Of a stretch of 64,000 bases of DNA, positions 47,901 to 57,710 are shown piece by piece. The stretch covers positions 62,001-126,000 of the forward strand of contig JADNRY010000033.1 of assembly GCA_015501585.1 (NCBI GenBank), read 5' to 3'. Below the pieces are notes generated by a model. It was not told the origin of the DNA. It saw only the letters and a list, made by a program, of their open reading frames with translations, and ran no database searches. Every line of letters starts with the position of its first letter. The stretch's first letter is position 1. This stretch comes from Rhodocollybia butyracea. Its lineage: Eukaryota > Basidiomycota > Agaricomycetes > Agaricales > Omphalotaceae. The position numbers and the translations under genes were made by a program.

Positions 47901-49697
47901 GAGGATGGAAATTTGGAAAATTTGGAAACATCAGTCACTGAGTCGGAACAGCCTATTATTCCTGTACCTGACGAAATTGCAGAGCCCATCCCGCCGGAAC
48001 AACTTACCGGAAAACGTGTCAGGCGACCCACTCAGAAAATCAGGGATATCATTGAAGGATCAGCAGAGGGTAACACAGAACTCCGATACCTTACAGCATC
48101 ACTTGCACAAGTCACATCTGAAATCGAATCAGATCCTTTATCAGTTGCAGAAGCTATGCGCCGACCTGACTGGCCAAAATGGCAAGAAGCCATGAACGAG
48201 GAGATATCCAGACTCAACCAGCGTGAAACTTACGATATAGTCACGGCACCATCGGATGCAAACATTCTCACATCCAAATGGGTTTATCGGACCAAGAAAG
48301 ATGAACAAGGACGGCTTACTAGTCACAGAGCCAGACTTGTGGTGCGAGGATTTAATCAAATCCCAGATGTTGATTATTTTCCAGATGAAACTTTCGCATC
48401 AGTTGCCAAACTCGCATCAGCCAGAACTATTCTCAGCATCGCAGCTGAACACAGCTGGATCATTCATCAGATGGATGTCAAATCGGCATATCTCTATGGC
48501 AAACTTGATGACAGCGAAAAGATCTACATGAAGGCACCAACCGGCATTAATCTAGGTGTAAAACCCGGACAAGTACTTCGACTCAAACTTGCCTTGTACG
48601 GACTTAAACAAGCAGGTCGAAGATGGTATTTGCGATTCAGAGAAATCATGACGAAGCTAGGCTTCAAACGGTCAGATTTTGATCATGCCGTATTCTATCG
48701 CACCAACCCGTTCACAATCATTTTCATCCATGTGGATGATATGACATTGGTTACCAAAACTCTGGAAATTATGGCACAGCTGAAGAAATCTATCAGCGCG
48801 ATTATCGAGGTCACAGATCAGGGCGAAATTCATTGGCTACTTGGAATCGAGATTCAGAGATCACTTCACAGCAGATCTATCCGTTTATCACAGCGATCAT
48901 ACATTGATGCTATTCTTAGCCGCTACGGATTTTCTGACATAAAGCCACTCTCCATTCCTTTCGACCCCCATATTCATCTCACCAAAGACCAGATGCCACA
49001 GACTGTGGAAGATATCGCCGCCATGCGGGATAAGCCTTACCGAGAAGCACTTGGTGCTCTCCAATATCTTTCCATTGCCACACGACCCGACATCACCTAT
49101 ACGGTTGCCATTCTTGCCCGATTCTCACAGAATCCAGGCATCGCTCATTGGAACGGACTTAGGCGTGTATACGCTTATCTGAAATATACCCGGGATTATT
49201 GGCTAACTTCAGGAGGAGTGCAGAAACATCCTGTCGAGGGATTTACGGACGCCGATGGAATGTCCCAAGAGGACAGACATGCCATATCAGGATACGTTTT
49301 TATGCTTAATGGCGGAGCAGTATCATGGTCATCAAAGCGACAGGACACCATCTCTCTATCCACTACAGAAGCAGAGTACGTTGCTCTCACGCATGCAGCC
49401 AAGGAAGCAATTTGGCTTCGAAACCTCATCTCCGAGTTGTTCACTCCAATCGCCGGACCTATCACACTTCACTCGGACAACCAATCAGCCATTGCTCTAG
49501 CGAAAGATGACAGGTTTCATGCACGGACCAAACACATCGACATACGGTATCATTTCATTCGGTATGCTATTGAAGAAGGTAACATTCGACTTACTTACTG
49601 TCCAACCGAGGACATGACGGCAGACATTTTCACCAAGGCTTTGACTTCAGCAAAAGCCAAACACTTCGCATCGTCTATGGGACTTGCAAAGGTTTGA
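44903..49697 (+). CDS. Copia C gag-pol polyprotein (one-base frameshift)
   Basis: About 1597 residues if the T4 run at 46544-46547 is read as T3, as in copy A; otherwise it is split into gag (ending 46549) and pol. Order: Pro/Gln-rich N-terminus, a gag core with NWDTWKSRVELAAKS, an RG-rich linker and the zinc knuckle CFNCGGKGHFASTC, aspartic protease (LFDSGCSSHMT), a GAG-pre-integrase His/Cys region (ILGHQ, CRTCLL), an integrase core with Asp in HMDVWGP, Asp in LHSDRGGEF and Glu in NGIAERTH, reverse transcriptase with HVDDMTLV, and RNase H with FTDADGMS, TTEAEYVAL and LHSDNQSAIALA. Gag packages RNA; the pol enzymes process, copy and integrate it. Confidence 0.9.
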
Positions 49698-49704
49698 GGA
49701 GGAG

Positions 49705-50127
49705 TGTTGGACTTCGTCATCTATCAACTTCATTATACTTACTATGGAACAGTCTTCCCACTTCGTTACTATCTATGGAACGTTCTCTCTCGCTGTAACT
49801 ACTGGTATGTGAACTAGTTGTACTATCTTTATCCTGCCCACTCGCCATTGCTTTATTATCGTGCTCTCGTCTATTCTTACTTACTTACCTTGTGCTCCAT
49901 TCCACTCTCGTCTTATTACTCTCACTCCGTCTGTGAACGCTTCACGCGTTGTACTTATTATTAACTCGCTGGACTCGTATTTAAGCCTGTATGTACTTGT
50001 GGAATATCAAAGTTGTGTTTTCTCTGTTTGTGTCTGTGTCTGGACCTTCGTCTCCTCTGTGTCTGTGTGACCAGAGCCTACTAACAGTGTAGAGTACACT
50101 GTCTGCCTTATCGATCAACCTCTAATA
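49705..50127 (+). repeat. 3' LTR of Copia C
   Basis: 423 bp, matching 44426-44848. Confidence 0.92.
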
Positions 50128-50132
50128 TCAAG

Positions 50133-50456
50133 CCCAGTAAAAAGCCGCACTGGGTTGATCTGTGCTTTTATATTGAAAAGTGGCGGATTTCTGGGCAGCA
50201 GCTGTGAAGCGGTTGATCTCTGCTAACCACAGTCAATCCCAGCGTATCCCAGCCCCGCACAGTGTTGGGCTGATGCCCATTTCATTCAATTGCAGCTTTC
50301 AATATATAAGCTCAGCATGACTTTTCACTTCCACACTGGGCAGGGCCGAGACTGGCTGAGGTTGGCTGGATTTATATGTTGATCAGCCTGGTGCCCAGAA
50401 ATCCACCACTTTTCAATATAAAAGCACAGATCAACCCAGTGCGACTTCTCACTGGG
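50133..50456. mobile_element. foldback element, 324 bp, TSD GCTCAAG
   Basis: The left arm (50133-50198) and right arm (50394-50456) are inverted copies of about 65 bp, containing GCACTGGGTTGATCTGTG and ATATTGAAAAGTGG. The ends are CCCAGT...ACTGGG. GCTCAAG follows the right end (50457-50463) and precedes the left end if Copia C is removed (44419-44425). It is non-coding. Copia C landed in the left duplication, so this element is the older of the two. Confidence 0.8.
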
Positions 50457-50463
50457 GCTCAAG

Positions 50464-51044
50464 GCTGAAGTTGTAGAAACAGCGGTCAGTCAACAGATGG
50501 TTGACAGCATACTCACCTAGAGTGTAAGGATGTTACAGGAAATAGAGAGTGCTTGTTGAGAGCAGGACAAGTGTCCAGACAAGTAGTAGGATTCTTGGTT
50601 ATTGTTACAGGAAAATATCTACAGTATTTATACTACAGAAAAGTCTACTTGAGTCATACTGCTAAACATAGTGCATATACATGTGCATAATGTACCCTAG
50701 AAGATGGAGTCCATATGGTAATTCTATAGGTATTGTTCATAGGTACTGCAAGGCAGCGTACAAGCTATGTATCATAAGACTAATAGTGAATGGCATAATT
50801 GACTACATCTATATGAACCTGCATAGAGGCTGTGTCTAGTATTTGAGGGTGAGTTTCAACATAGCATATATTGACAGTTCATCAATTGTATAGCAAGTGT
50901 GTCTAGTCAACTCACACCACTGGTTAGATACGACTCATAAGTGGTAATCTAGTTTCAACAGAAGTTACTTATGCTGCTTACAATGAGTATAATAGTGTCA
51001 CTTGGGACACATGTGCACCATATACAAAGTACAAGACAATATTG
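50464..51044. other. intergenic region, no gene seen
   Basis: AT-rich, with no supported coding or RNA feature. Confidence 0.4.
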
Positions 51045-51200
51045 CAGCCCTGCGGGTGTGCAGGCAAGTGCGAGCCAATATTACGGGTGTGCGGGACAGT
51101 GCAAGCCAATATTGCGGTCGTGCGAGACAGTGCGAGACAATCTGCGAGTGTGCGGGTCAAGGTGCGGGTGATTCCGAGCAAATGCGGGTAGCTAAAAGTA
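51045..51200. repeat. degenerate minisatellite rich in GTGCGGG and GTGCGAG
   Basis: Several units of about 28-30 bp built on GTGCGGGACAGTGCGAGCCAATATTGCG. The reverse-complement style recurs at about 51467-51512 (CCCGCACCCGCACAC...CTCGCA). The pair may be the subterminal repeats of one non-autonomous DNA element spanning about 51045-51515, but no clear ends were found. Confidence 0.5.
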
Positions 51201-51555
51201 AGTGCGAGTATCATCTGTGAGCATGTATGCCAACTACAAGTCAAAGTTGAGTGTATTAAAAGCCAAAGGTGTTGCAGATATTGCTGTTCCTTATAGGAAT
51301 GTACACTGTGCGTACTTAGGTGCAATATCCGATAGTTTCATAGTGGATTGTCAACTACACTGTCAACTACTAGTAAACTACATAAAGTCAGATACCTAAT
51401 CTCTCATATTCAGTGGATGATAAATAGTACTTGCACTTAGTAATTATTGTTATGATAATAGAGGCTCGCAGATCCCGCACCCGCACACTCTCGCACGGCT
51501 CGCATGCTTGCAAAAATCACCCTCCTGGGAGGTGAGGACATTGTCAAGCACATGT

Positions 51556-51770
51556 GCTAGCCAATTATATTACCAGGAAGTTCATATTTGTACAATTGAC
51601 TTTGATGTAGAAAATTTCAAGATAACCTGGTGGTTTGTCACTTACAGCTTCCAAGTACACTGTTTCCACATGAGGATGTATAGACGGTCCCAACAGTTAA
51701 TAACAAAAACGGTGGGGGGAGTAATTGAAAACGTGGAGAATGAGAGTAGTTCCAGTATTCCATCTGCAGC
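51556..51770. repeat. duplicated segment, copy 1
   Basis: Matches about 51934-52180 in the same orientation. Shared blocks include CACTGTTTCCACATGAGGAT, GTATAGACGGTC, ACGGTGGG and GAGAGTAGTTCCAGTAT. On the minus strand it ends in a sequence like the 5' half of the tRNA at 51849-51953, but without the 3' half. Confidence 0.75.
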
Positions 51771-51848
51771 ATGCATTTATTAGTTGAGCACGCCAAATGT
51801 TATTGAAAAATAACAAAATACTACCATGTAGTAGTGATTTCTCCTGAA

Positions 51849-51953
51849 GACCCTGGCTGGGAGTTGAACCCAGCTTTCGCGTGGTTTATAGATAGAGACT
51901 TTATACTTCCGGTCCATGCCAAGCGCGTGTAGTAGCCGATATACTACCAGGGA
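51849..51953 (-). tRNA. possible intron-containing tRNA gene or tRNA pseudogene
   Basis: The minus strand reads CCCTGG, then an A-box TAGTATATCGG, and 3' a perfect T-arm (CTGGG TTCAACT CCCAG, including the B-box) followed by CCAGGG, which pairs with the first CCCTGG. At 105 nt it is about 30 nt longer than a tRNA, as with an anticodon-loop intron. The anticodon stem (CGCG/CGCG) leaves two possible loop placements, reading TGG (Pro) or GGC (Ala). The outermost acceptor pair is T-T. A T4 run lies about 30 nt downstream. Call is tentative. Confidence 0.45.
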
Positions 51954-52180
51954 GTTCAGATTCATACAATTGACTCTGATGTAGCTATAGAGAATGTCAT
52001 GATAACCTGTGAAAATGAGTCACCTACAGCTCCCAAGGGATATCGACGTGGTGGCCGTACACTGTTTCCACATGAGGATGTATAGACGGTCTCAACGGTG
52101 GTTAACGAAAACGGTGGGAGTAGTTGAAAACCGGTAGAAGGAGAGTAGTTCCAGTATATCATTTGCGGGTCACAGAGGAA
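51934..52180. repeat. duplicated segment, copy 2
   Basis: Partner of 51556-51770. It has an additional stretch around GGGATATCGACGTGGTGGCC. It forms the 5' flank of the tRNA-like sequence. Confidence 0.75.
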
Positions 52181-52328
52181 AGTTAGCAAACGCGGCTGAA
52201 GCGGTGGAAGAATATTTATGACCCAGTACACAACACGAAATTATCGTTGTGGTTGCCAATGAAGAAACATACGTAGTGAGAAGGACAGGGAAGTGGGTTA
52301 CTTACACGACATCATATCTGGTCCACTC

Positions 52329-52554
52329 TGTGAGCGATAGGTCCAGAAGCGATAATAAGCAAAAGCTTATCAGACAGAATTTAGGGGGGCGCGGAAACGG
52401 GGGGCGCAAACGATCCCTTTATTGGAAGTATGGTAGTCAATATAAATAGTAAAGTAATAACAAATACAGTAAGACACGGGGTGGCGGGTATCATGCCGGT
52501 GGTGCTACTTGAGCCCGAAACAACCGTCGTCGGACCGGCGGTCCGTTCTCAACA
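52329..52554 (-). repeat. 3' LTR of gag-only element (element sense)
   Basis: 226 bp, same length as the partner. The visible difference is TATGG against TACAG near the middle. Confidence 0.9.
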
Positions 52555-52691
52555 CTCCCACTTGTGAGGGCCAAGGTACACAGAACGTACCACATAAGAA
52601 GATAAATAAACAAAGAAACAGAAACAGTCCAAAAGAAACAGAATGAGAGAGAACATACAAAAAAAAAGCTCCCACGACTTCAAGAACCCAG

Positions 52692-53597
52692 TTAGGCTTC
52701 ATAATATTGAGTGAGCTCCCCAACATGAGCGGCAGGCTGACCTGAAGTCAAAGCCATGAGCGTTGTCGTACTAGCAGGATCTGGATTAGCATGAGGGGCC
52801 TCCCGACAGTTGGCTCGGATATGGCCACGTTTCCCACAGTTGAAACATGTGAGTTCGGAAACAGGGCGGCGCATGCGAGCCATCAAGCCTTGAGTCTGAG
52901 CCATAGAAATATCCCCACCCGATACAATGGACGGAGACTGGTTCGGTCCCTTGCCATAGGTGACATCAAAGTTCTGCAAGCGAGCAGTAACATAGTTGAT
53001 ATCTGAAATCCTCGGATCTCCATCGAGTTTCAAGATGATTGGTCGGTAGTCCTCTGGAAGAGAGACTAGAATACAAGCAACCATGAAGGATGTGGAGACA
53101 GGCTCGCCAAGGTTCTCCAAATGATCAACAAGTTTGCGAATGGTGGATACATGGGAAGCGATGGAGATGGTTTCATCCTTGTGAGACCGCATGATTTTCT
53201 CGTAGATGGAGACAATGGATCCAAGACCTTTAACAAGGTGATACTCGGCAAGTGCTTCCCACATTGCAAGTGGGCTGTCATCAATTCCCCTGACGATAGT
53301 GTACTGGTCCGGGTCAAGACGTTCGAATATAAGTCCAGCGGCTTCATCACTCTTCTCCTTCCATGACTTCCAAGTCTTAGTACTAATTCCCGTCATCGGC
53401 TCCGGCGCTTTCGGCTTTCCAACATCTTCAACATACTCTCCATTAGAATCTCTCTCTCTCTCCTCTCTCTCAACATATGCCAACAACTTCTTCTTCCTCA
53501 ACACAGCTCTAGTCTGCATCTGCCAATTTCCAAACAAGTCCTCGGACTGGTCATCCTTCAGCATAATGGTGTTCGAGTCACGGCGAGTGTCCGGCAT
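52692..53597 (-). CDS. Copia-type Gag protein
   Basis: 301 residues from the ATG at 53597 to the stop at 52692, uninterrupted. Features in order: NTIMLKDDQSEDLFGNWQMQ (the family's ligand-like N-terminal block), a long helical gag core of the UBN2/DUF4219 kind (YEKIMRSHKDETISIASHV, SLPEDYRPI) and a CCHC zinc knuckle CFNCGKRGHIRANC. It would form particles and package RNA. No protease, integrase, reverse transcriptase or RNase H follows; the 3' LTR begins about 140 bp after the stop. The frame stays open about 55 codons upstream but without an ATG. Confidence 0.88.
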   Translation of the reverse strand: MPDTRRDSNTIMLKDDQSEDLFGNWQMQTRAVLRKKKLLAYVEREERERDSNGEYVEDVGKPKAPEPMTGISTKTWKSWKEKSDEAAGLIFERLDPDQYTIVRGIDDSPLAMWEALAEYHLVKGLGSIVSIYEKIMRSHKDETISIASHVSTIRKLVDHLENLGEPVSTSFMVACILVSLPEDYRPIILKLDGDPRISDINYVTARLQNFDVTYGKGPNQSPSIVSGGDISMAQTQGLMARMRRPVSELTCFNCGKRGHIRANCREAPHANPDPASTTTLMALTSGQPAAHVGELTQYYEA

Positions 53598-53815
53598 TTC
53601 GGCGAAGCTCCCACAGGAGTCAGTAACGGTGCAGCGGCAAACGGCTTCCCTCAGGAAGAGTCGATCTTCAATATAAACACAGGCGGCTTCCCACGGGAAG
53701 GGTCGGTACAACAAAAATAGCAAGCAGCTTCCCACAGGAAGAGTCGGTGACGGTACGGGCAAACGGGCCTCCTCGGAAGCGGTGGTGATCGAGTATGTGG
53801 TTTAGTAAGCAGAGG
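53598..53815 (-). repeat. leader repeats of the gag-only element
   Basis: Between the primer-binding site and the gag start, the minus strand carries about four degenerate copies of ACTCTTCC.GTGGGAAGC-type units spaced 30-50 bp. The position suggests an RNA dimerisation or packaging role (inference). Confidence 0.55.
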
Positions 53816-53829
53816 CGGGGCCCATAACC

Positions 53830-54055
53830 TGTGAGCGATAGGTCCAGAAGCGATAATAAGCAAAAGCTTATCAGACAGAATTTAGGGGGGCGCGGAAACG
53901 GGGGGCGCAAACGATCCCTTTATTGGAAGTACAGTAGTCAATATAAATAGTAAAGTAATAACAAATACAGTAAGACACGGGGTGGCGGGTATCATGCCGG
54001 TGGTGCTACTTGAGCCCGAAACAACCGTCGTCGGACCGGCGGTCCGTTCTCAACA
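53830..54055 (-). repeat. 5' LTR of gag-only element (element sense)
   Basis: 226 bp. Minus-strand start is TGTTGAGAACGG. Confidence 0.9.
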
Positions 54056-54060
54056 CACTC

Positions 54061-55682
54061 TGTCGCTCCATGTAACTTACTTTATTATAATTATAACAGT
54101 CTTCATCAAGATCGTGATGATCACCAAAAACAAACTCCCAAAACACTTCCCCTTCCATCTCCAACAGCAAAACTAACAAGCGTTGTTGGCGCCGGATCAA
54201 ACACACGGACAGGGTTGAAGCAAGGGCATTGGCGTTCGAAGATTGGTGGTTGGCGTGGTACAGAAGAAAGTACTGAAGTTCGAGATGGGGAGGCCTGAGG
54301 ACTGATGGTCGTAAGGAAGGGACAAGTGCCGATGAAGAACGAGGCTCGAGCGGCTTGAATATGGGCAACGCCCTCTGAGGATTCAACATTCCTGCCATGT
54401 GTCTTGCGGCGAGCCTAGAAAGATGCCAAAGTAACGTCAACGTCAATGAAGAAAATACCATTGAAGGTGGAGAACTACATAAACCCGTATCATCTCTGCA
54501 GTCTTTCCCAACACCTTTGCCAACGTCGAGCGTTCCCGACGTCCGTCAATCCAACACAACGAGACACAGATGCTCCGTCTGTATATCCTTTATCCTTATA
54601 TCTGAGCGTTAGTTTCTGCCCAGCTCCAGTGTTCAATCAAGTCCAAGGCGGATGCTGCTGGTGAAGCGTCTTCCTACATCCTCCTTCCATGATTCTTCGG
54701 ATGTGATGCAATTGACAGGAGAACGCGAGAGGTGGGGAGAGGTGGAGAGGTGACGCATGATGTGGGATATCAGTTTGTTTGTGGACATTCTGTTGATGGT
54801 TTGCTACTAGTCCTAGCTTTTGTCGAGGACGCGTAGAAGGAGAATAGACACCGAGAGACTTGTCATGGCATTAGAAAATAGTCAAGCTCCGAGCTTCAAT
54901 CTGTTGTATGTGGTCGTTCAGTTGCGACATGTCCAGTCTTGAGTTGAAAAGGAATTCTTGTTTATAATGCATTGGATAGCACGACTAGATAAAGATAAAG
55001 ACCATGCCGATTCAGAACCAAAACTTGGCAGATTGAAAGGAAGACGCACCGGACCCATATATAGTACAATATCCCATTTTCTCCCTCTGTTCTTGTAGAC
55101 AACGACACTTGGTGATTGTACTGGGATTTTGATAACAGAAGCAGAAGAGACAAAGACGCCGAATTCAGTGATCATGACTCTCCTGCAGCTGGGAGAGTTT
55201 GACTTTGCGTATAACACGATGACGCGGACGTCCCGGTATTACTGGAAAGATTATGCCCATGATGGAGTATTTTTTGAAGAAATAAACGAGCCGGAGGCAG
55301 AACCGTCAACTAGCGCTGGTCTGGTCTGGTCTGGGCGCTTGAGGGTCTGATTTCTCTACTCCCTGCTATATCGAGAACTTCAACCGCCCGCCAACCGGTA
55401 TCTCTTTGCTCTAACACTGCTCACGACAACCCGACCACTCGTCTCCGCCATCCCGACCTCCAACAGATCATCGTCTTGAAGTTGCATCTGCAAGTTGTCA
55501 GCCGAGTTGACTATTCCCACTGCCAGTACGTCAAGAACATGGTAGAGTGCAACCTACTCCGCTGCGCAGTGCTGACCGATCCCGTGGATATGTTTCTCCG
55601 CCGCCTTCTGAGCATGGCGAGACTCTCGCGCTGAAGATCATGCTGATAGAAGCAACAGAGAAGTGGGAGTGTCTTACAGGAA
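54061..55682. other. region without a confident gene
   Basis: Open stretches on both strands (for example 54061-54461 minus, 54918-55217 minus, 55129-55350 plus) lack recognisable motifs. About 54985-55120 resembles about 3230-3360. Confidence 0.35.
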
Positions 55683-55898
55683 GGAGTCACGCCGTGGCTA
55701 GTTGTATTTGACGCCAAGGACGTACGCAAGACCATGAAGATGGACGTAGTGCGGAGAGAAAGTGACGAGGTCATTGTTACATTAGCCTCCAGACCAGCTT
55801 ACATCCGCCATTTCGACACTATGCTCCACAGCTTCAGTGTTCGACATTTCATCGTTTATGTTTATATGCAATCCACTACTAGCGGGGCATCCAGTTAA
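55683..55898 (+). CDS. possible 3' exon of an unrecognised gene
   Basis: The frame reads GVTPWLVVFDAKDVRKTM, then VVRRESDEVIVTLASRP, ending at TAA 55896-55898. The residue mix looks coding, and a CTTACAG acceptor lies just upstream (55674-55680). Upstream exons could not be put together, so this may be a remnant. Family unknown. Confidence 0.3.
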   Translation, partial: GVTPWLVVFDAKDVRKTMKMDVVRRESDEVIVTLASRPAYIRHFDTMLHSFSVRHFIVYVYMQSTTSGASS

Positions 55899-56452
55899 TG
55901 CAGAGTTCTCTCGTCTGAGCTCTTAGCAACATCAGTAAACAGGCCCGACAAAGTATAGAACGGAACTAGCCCTATGATCGATCCACTAGTCTGTCCCCGG
56001 ATGCACTGGAAGCAGTAGACCGCTGGAAATTCAACCGTTTCTCGGGTATTGAAGAGACTCATAAACATTCGCTTTACCTCAACTCTACCGAAATCACTCT
56101 CTGCAAAACATTGCAACGCGTATCATCCACCAGACTACTGTCTGAGCTCCCAGACATCGTTCCTATTCTGACTTTCTCAATCTTTGTTCATTCCAGCTTC
56201 TTCTCAAACTTTCTCTTCTCTTTTCTTCATTGGCTTCGGGCCTCAGCTATGCTATGTGGCTTGTTGAGACACTCTGTCCGTCCGACGCTCCGATGGCTTG
56301 AAGGTATAAACTTTCGATCGGGCCTCACGGCATTAGCTTCATTAAGTTCTCGATGTACGTACAGACATTATCTTTCCTACTACGAAATACTCACATTACC
56401 AAGACCCATATCTATCAGAAACAACTTCCCGTAGTGCAATAATGAGACCGGC

Positions 56453-57303
56453 CTATAACTTCCACTCCTGTGGAATATGATTAAAGTATGAAGGCCCCCA
56501 CATTGGCTGAGGCTCAAGGGTAAAAGGAGCAGGTCCAACAACCGATCGAAGTCCGATATTGCTTTGCAGACGGATTGGAGTTATCCTAAGACCACTCGAA
56601 CCCATGATTCCTGAGTCTAGTTTGTCAAGCTCGATGCTGAATGAAGGCAAAACCATTGTATTCTTATCTTCTGCAAAGTCATGAATGAGACAAATTTGGG
56701 TATCATGCGCTGACTGACCTTCACCGCCACTGAATGCAGTAACAGCGTCGTTTCCTTGAGAAAAATAACTGTGTGTGCTCGGTTGAGACCAGTGAGATGC
56801 CGCTGACAGCCTTCGACCTGCAAAACTCTCTTTTTAAACGTTGTACCTAACACATCTCATTTTTCAGCTTACCTGAACTACTTTTTTCTATTGCTTTCCT
56901 CTCTGCATATCTCCGATTCTGCCATAACTTCATCAACTTGCTATTAAGAATCATTGAAAAAGTCAACATACTCTAAACCATATCTGTTTTTCAAAATGTC
57001 AATAAATTATAAAGCAACGCAAGTCAGTTTACGCACTTTAACTCGTCCCATATCCATCTGTACAAACTGCAAGATCTTCGCGATTTCAGAGGCCGGAGGA
57101 TTAGCGTTCTGTGCCAGAATCATGACTGGTACATCAGAACGAGTGGCGTTCAACATACCTGAGAAAAGAACGCATTCAGATATCCTCTGTCCCGTTGGGA
57201 GGGTTGACGGATAAACTGTGGCCGATTTGTTCTTTTGGCCATTAACCAACGCCTGTGGTTCAATCAAGAAATTAGAATGGTGTCCACGGAAAAAGTTAAG
57301 CAC
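56453..57303 (-). CDS. unrecognised three-exon gene, 5' end uncertain
   Basis: Exons 57303-57037, 56936-56873 and 56817-56453 are joined by GT-AG introns (100 and 55 nt) with matching phases, giving 232 codons in one frame. Sequence features are FFRGHHSNFLIEPQALVNG in the first exon, a basic stretch (KLWQNRRYAERKA) in the second and a Pro-rich end (GPAPFTLEPQPMWGPSY). There is no signal peptide or membrane segment in this part. The first exon begins right after a TTAG acceptor and has no ATG, so at least one upstream exon is missing. The MFS-leader repeat begins only about 180 bp away and may have replaced it. Function unknown. Confidence 0.45.
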
Positions 57304-57481
57304 CTAACAATTGCCTAACAACTCTCCTGAGATTTGTGCCGTAACATTGATTAACTTACGTTGTCCTTCTGAGCACGTTCTCAGCGTAATCATTGACTAC
57401 TGCCGTCACTCTGCCAATCCGATGGCCTTCACTCTTCAAGCATCAAGCGGGCCAAGCGATACCCCACGCATCCACACATTG

Positions 57482-57560
57482 TCAAAGCTGAGGATTTCAT
57501 CCCATATATGGTAAGGCTCCGGCAGTTACCGATGTTTCTCTCGGCTGTACCGCCTGGCGA
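57482..57560 (+). repeat. MFS-family leader repeat
   Basis: Matches 5221-5300 and 63352-63410 (TCAAAGCTGAGGATTTC, AAGGCTCCGGCAGTT, then CCGCCTGGCGATGTCCTC). It lies about 150-230 bp upstream of the MFS start codon and is likely part of its promoter or 5' UTR. Confidence 0.75.
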
Positions 57561-57710
57561 TGTCCTCGCTAGCTGGTGACGTCCTCGCCGCCTAACAATG
57601 TCCTCACCTCCTCCAACCATGCATTAATCACCGACTTATTCAGTGCCCGCGTAGCGGCGTTTTATAAGTGGCCTGAGTCCCTTCCAGGCTCGCAAACTCC
57701 TACATCCACT

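Larger units (their letters stand above)
44426..50127 (+). mobile_element. Copia LTR retrotransposon C, nearly intact
   Basis: The two LTRs of 423 bp (44426-44848 and 49705-50127) differ at only a couple of positions that I can see. TCAAG flanks both ends (44421-44425 and 50128-50132). The primer-binding site GGTTATGGGCCC starts at 44849, and the polypurine tract GAGGAGGAG lies before 49705. It encodes all Copia domains in one polyprotein, broken only by a single T. It is a recent insertion and the best reference copy of the A/C family in the window. Confidence 0.93.
52329..54055 (-). mobile_element. gag-only Copia derivative (TR-GAG-like), 1.7 kb
   Basis: LTRs of 226 bp each (52329-52554 and 53830-54055) start TGTGAG and end TCAACA on the plus strand and are nearly identical. 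CACTC flanks both ends (52324-52328 and 54056-54060). On the minus strand the 5' LTR is followed by GGTTATGGGCCCC, the same primer-binding site as Copia A, B and C. The only gene is gag. Elements with LTRs plus a lone gag are known in plants as TR-GAG. They rely on pol from other elements. Similar LTRs and an open gag imply recent activity. Confidence 0.9.

Noticed and set aside
51045..51200. CRISPR-like array
   Set aside because: Units are degenerate and contiguous without unique spacers, and the genome is eukaryotic.
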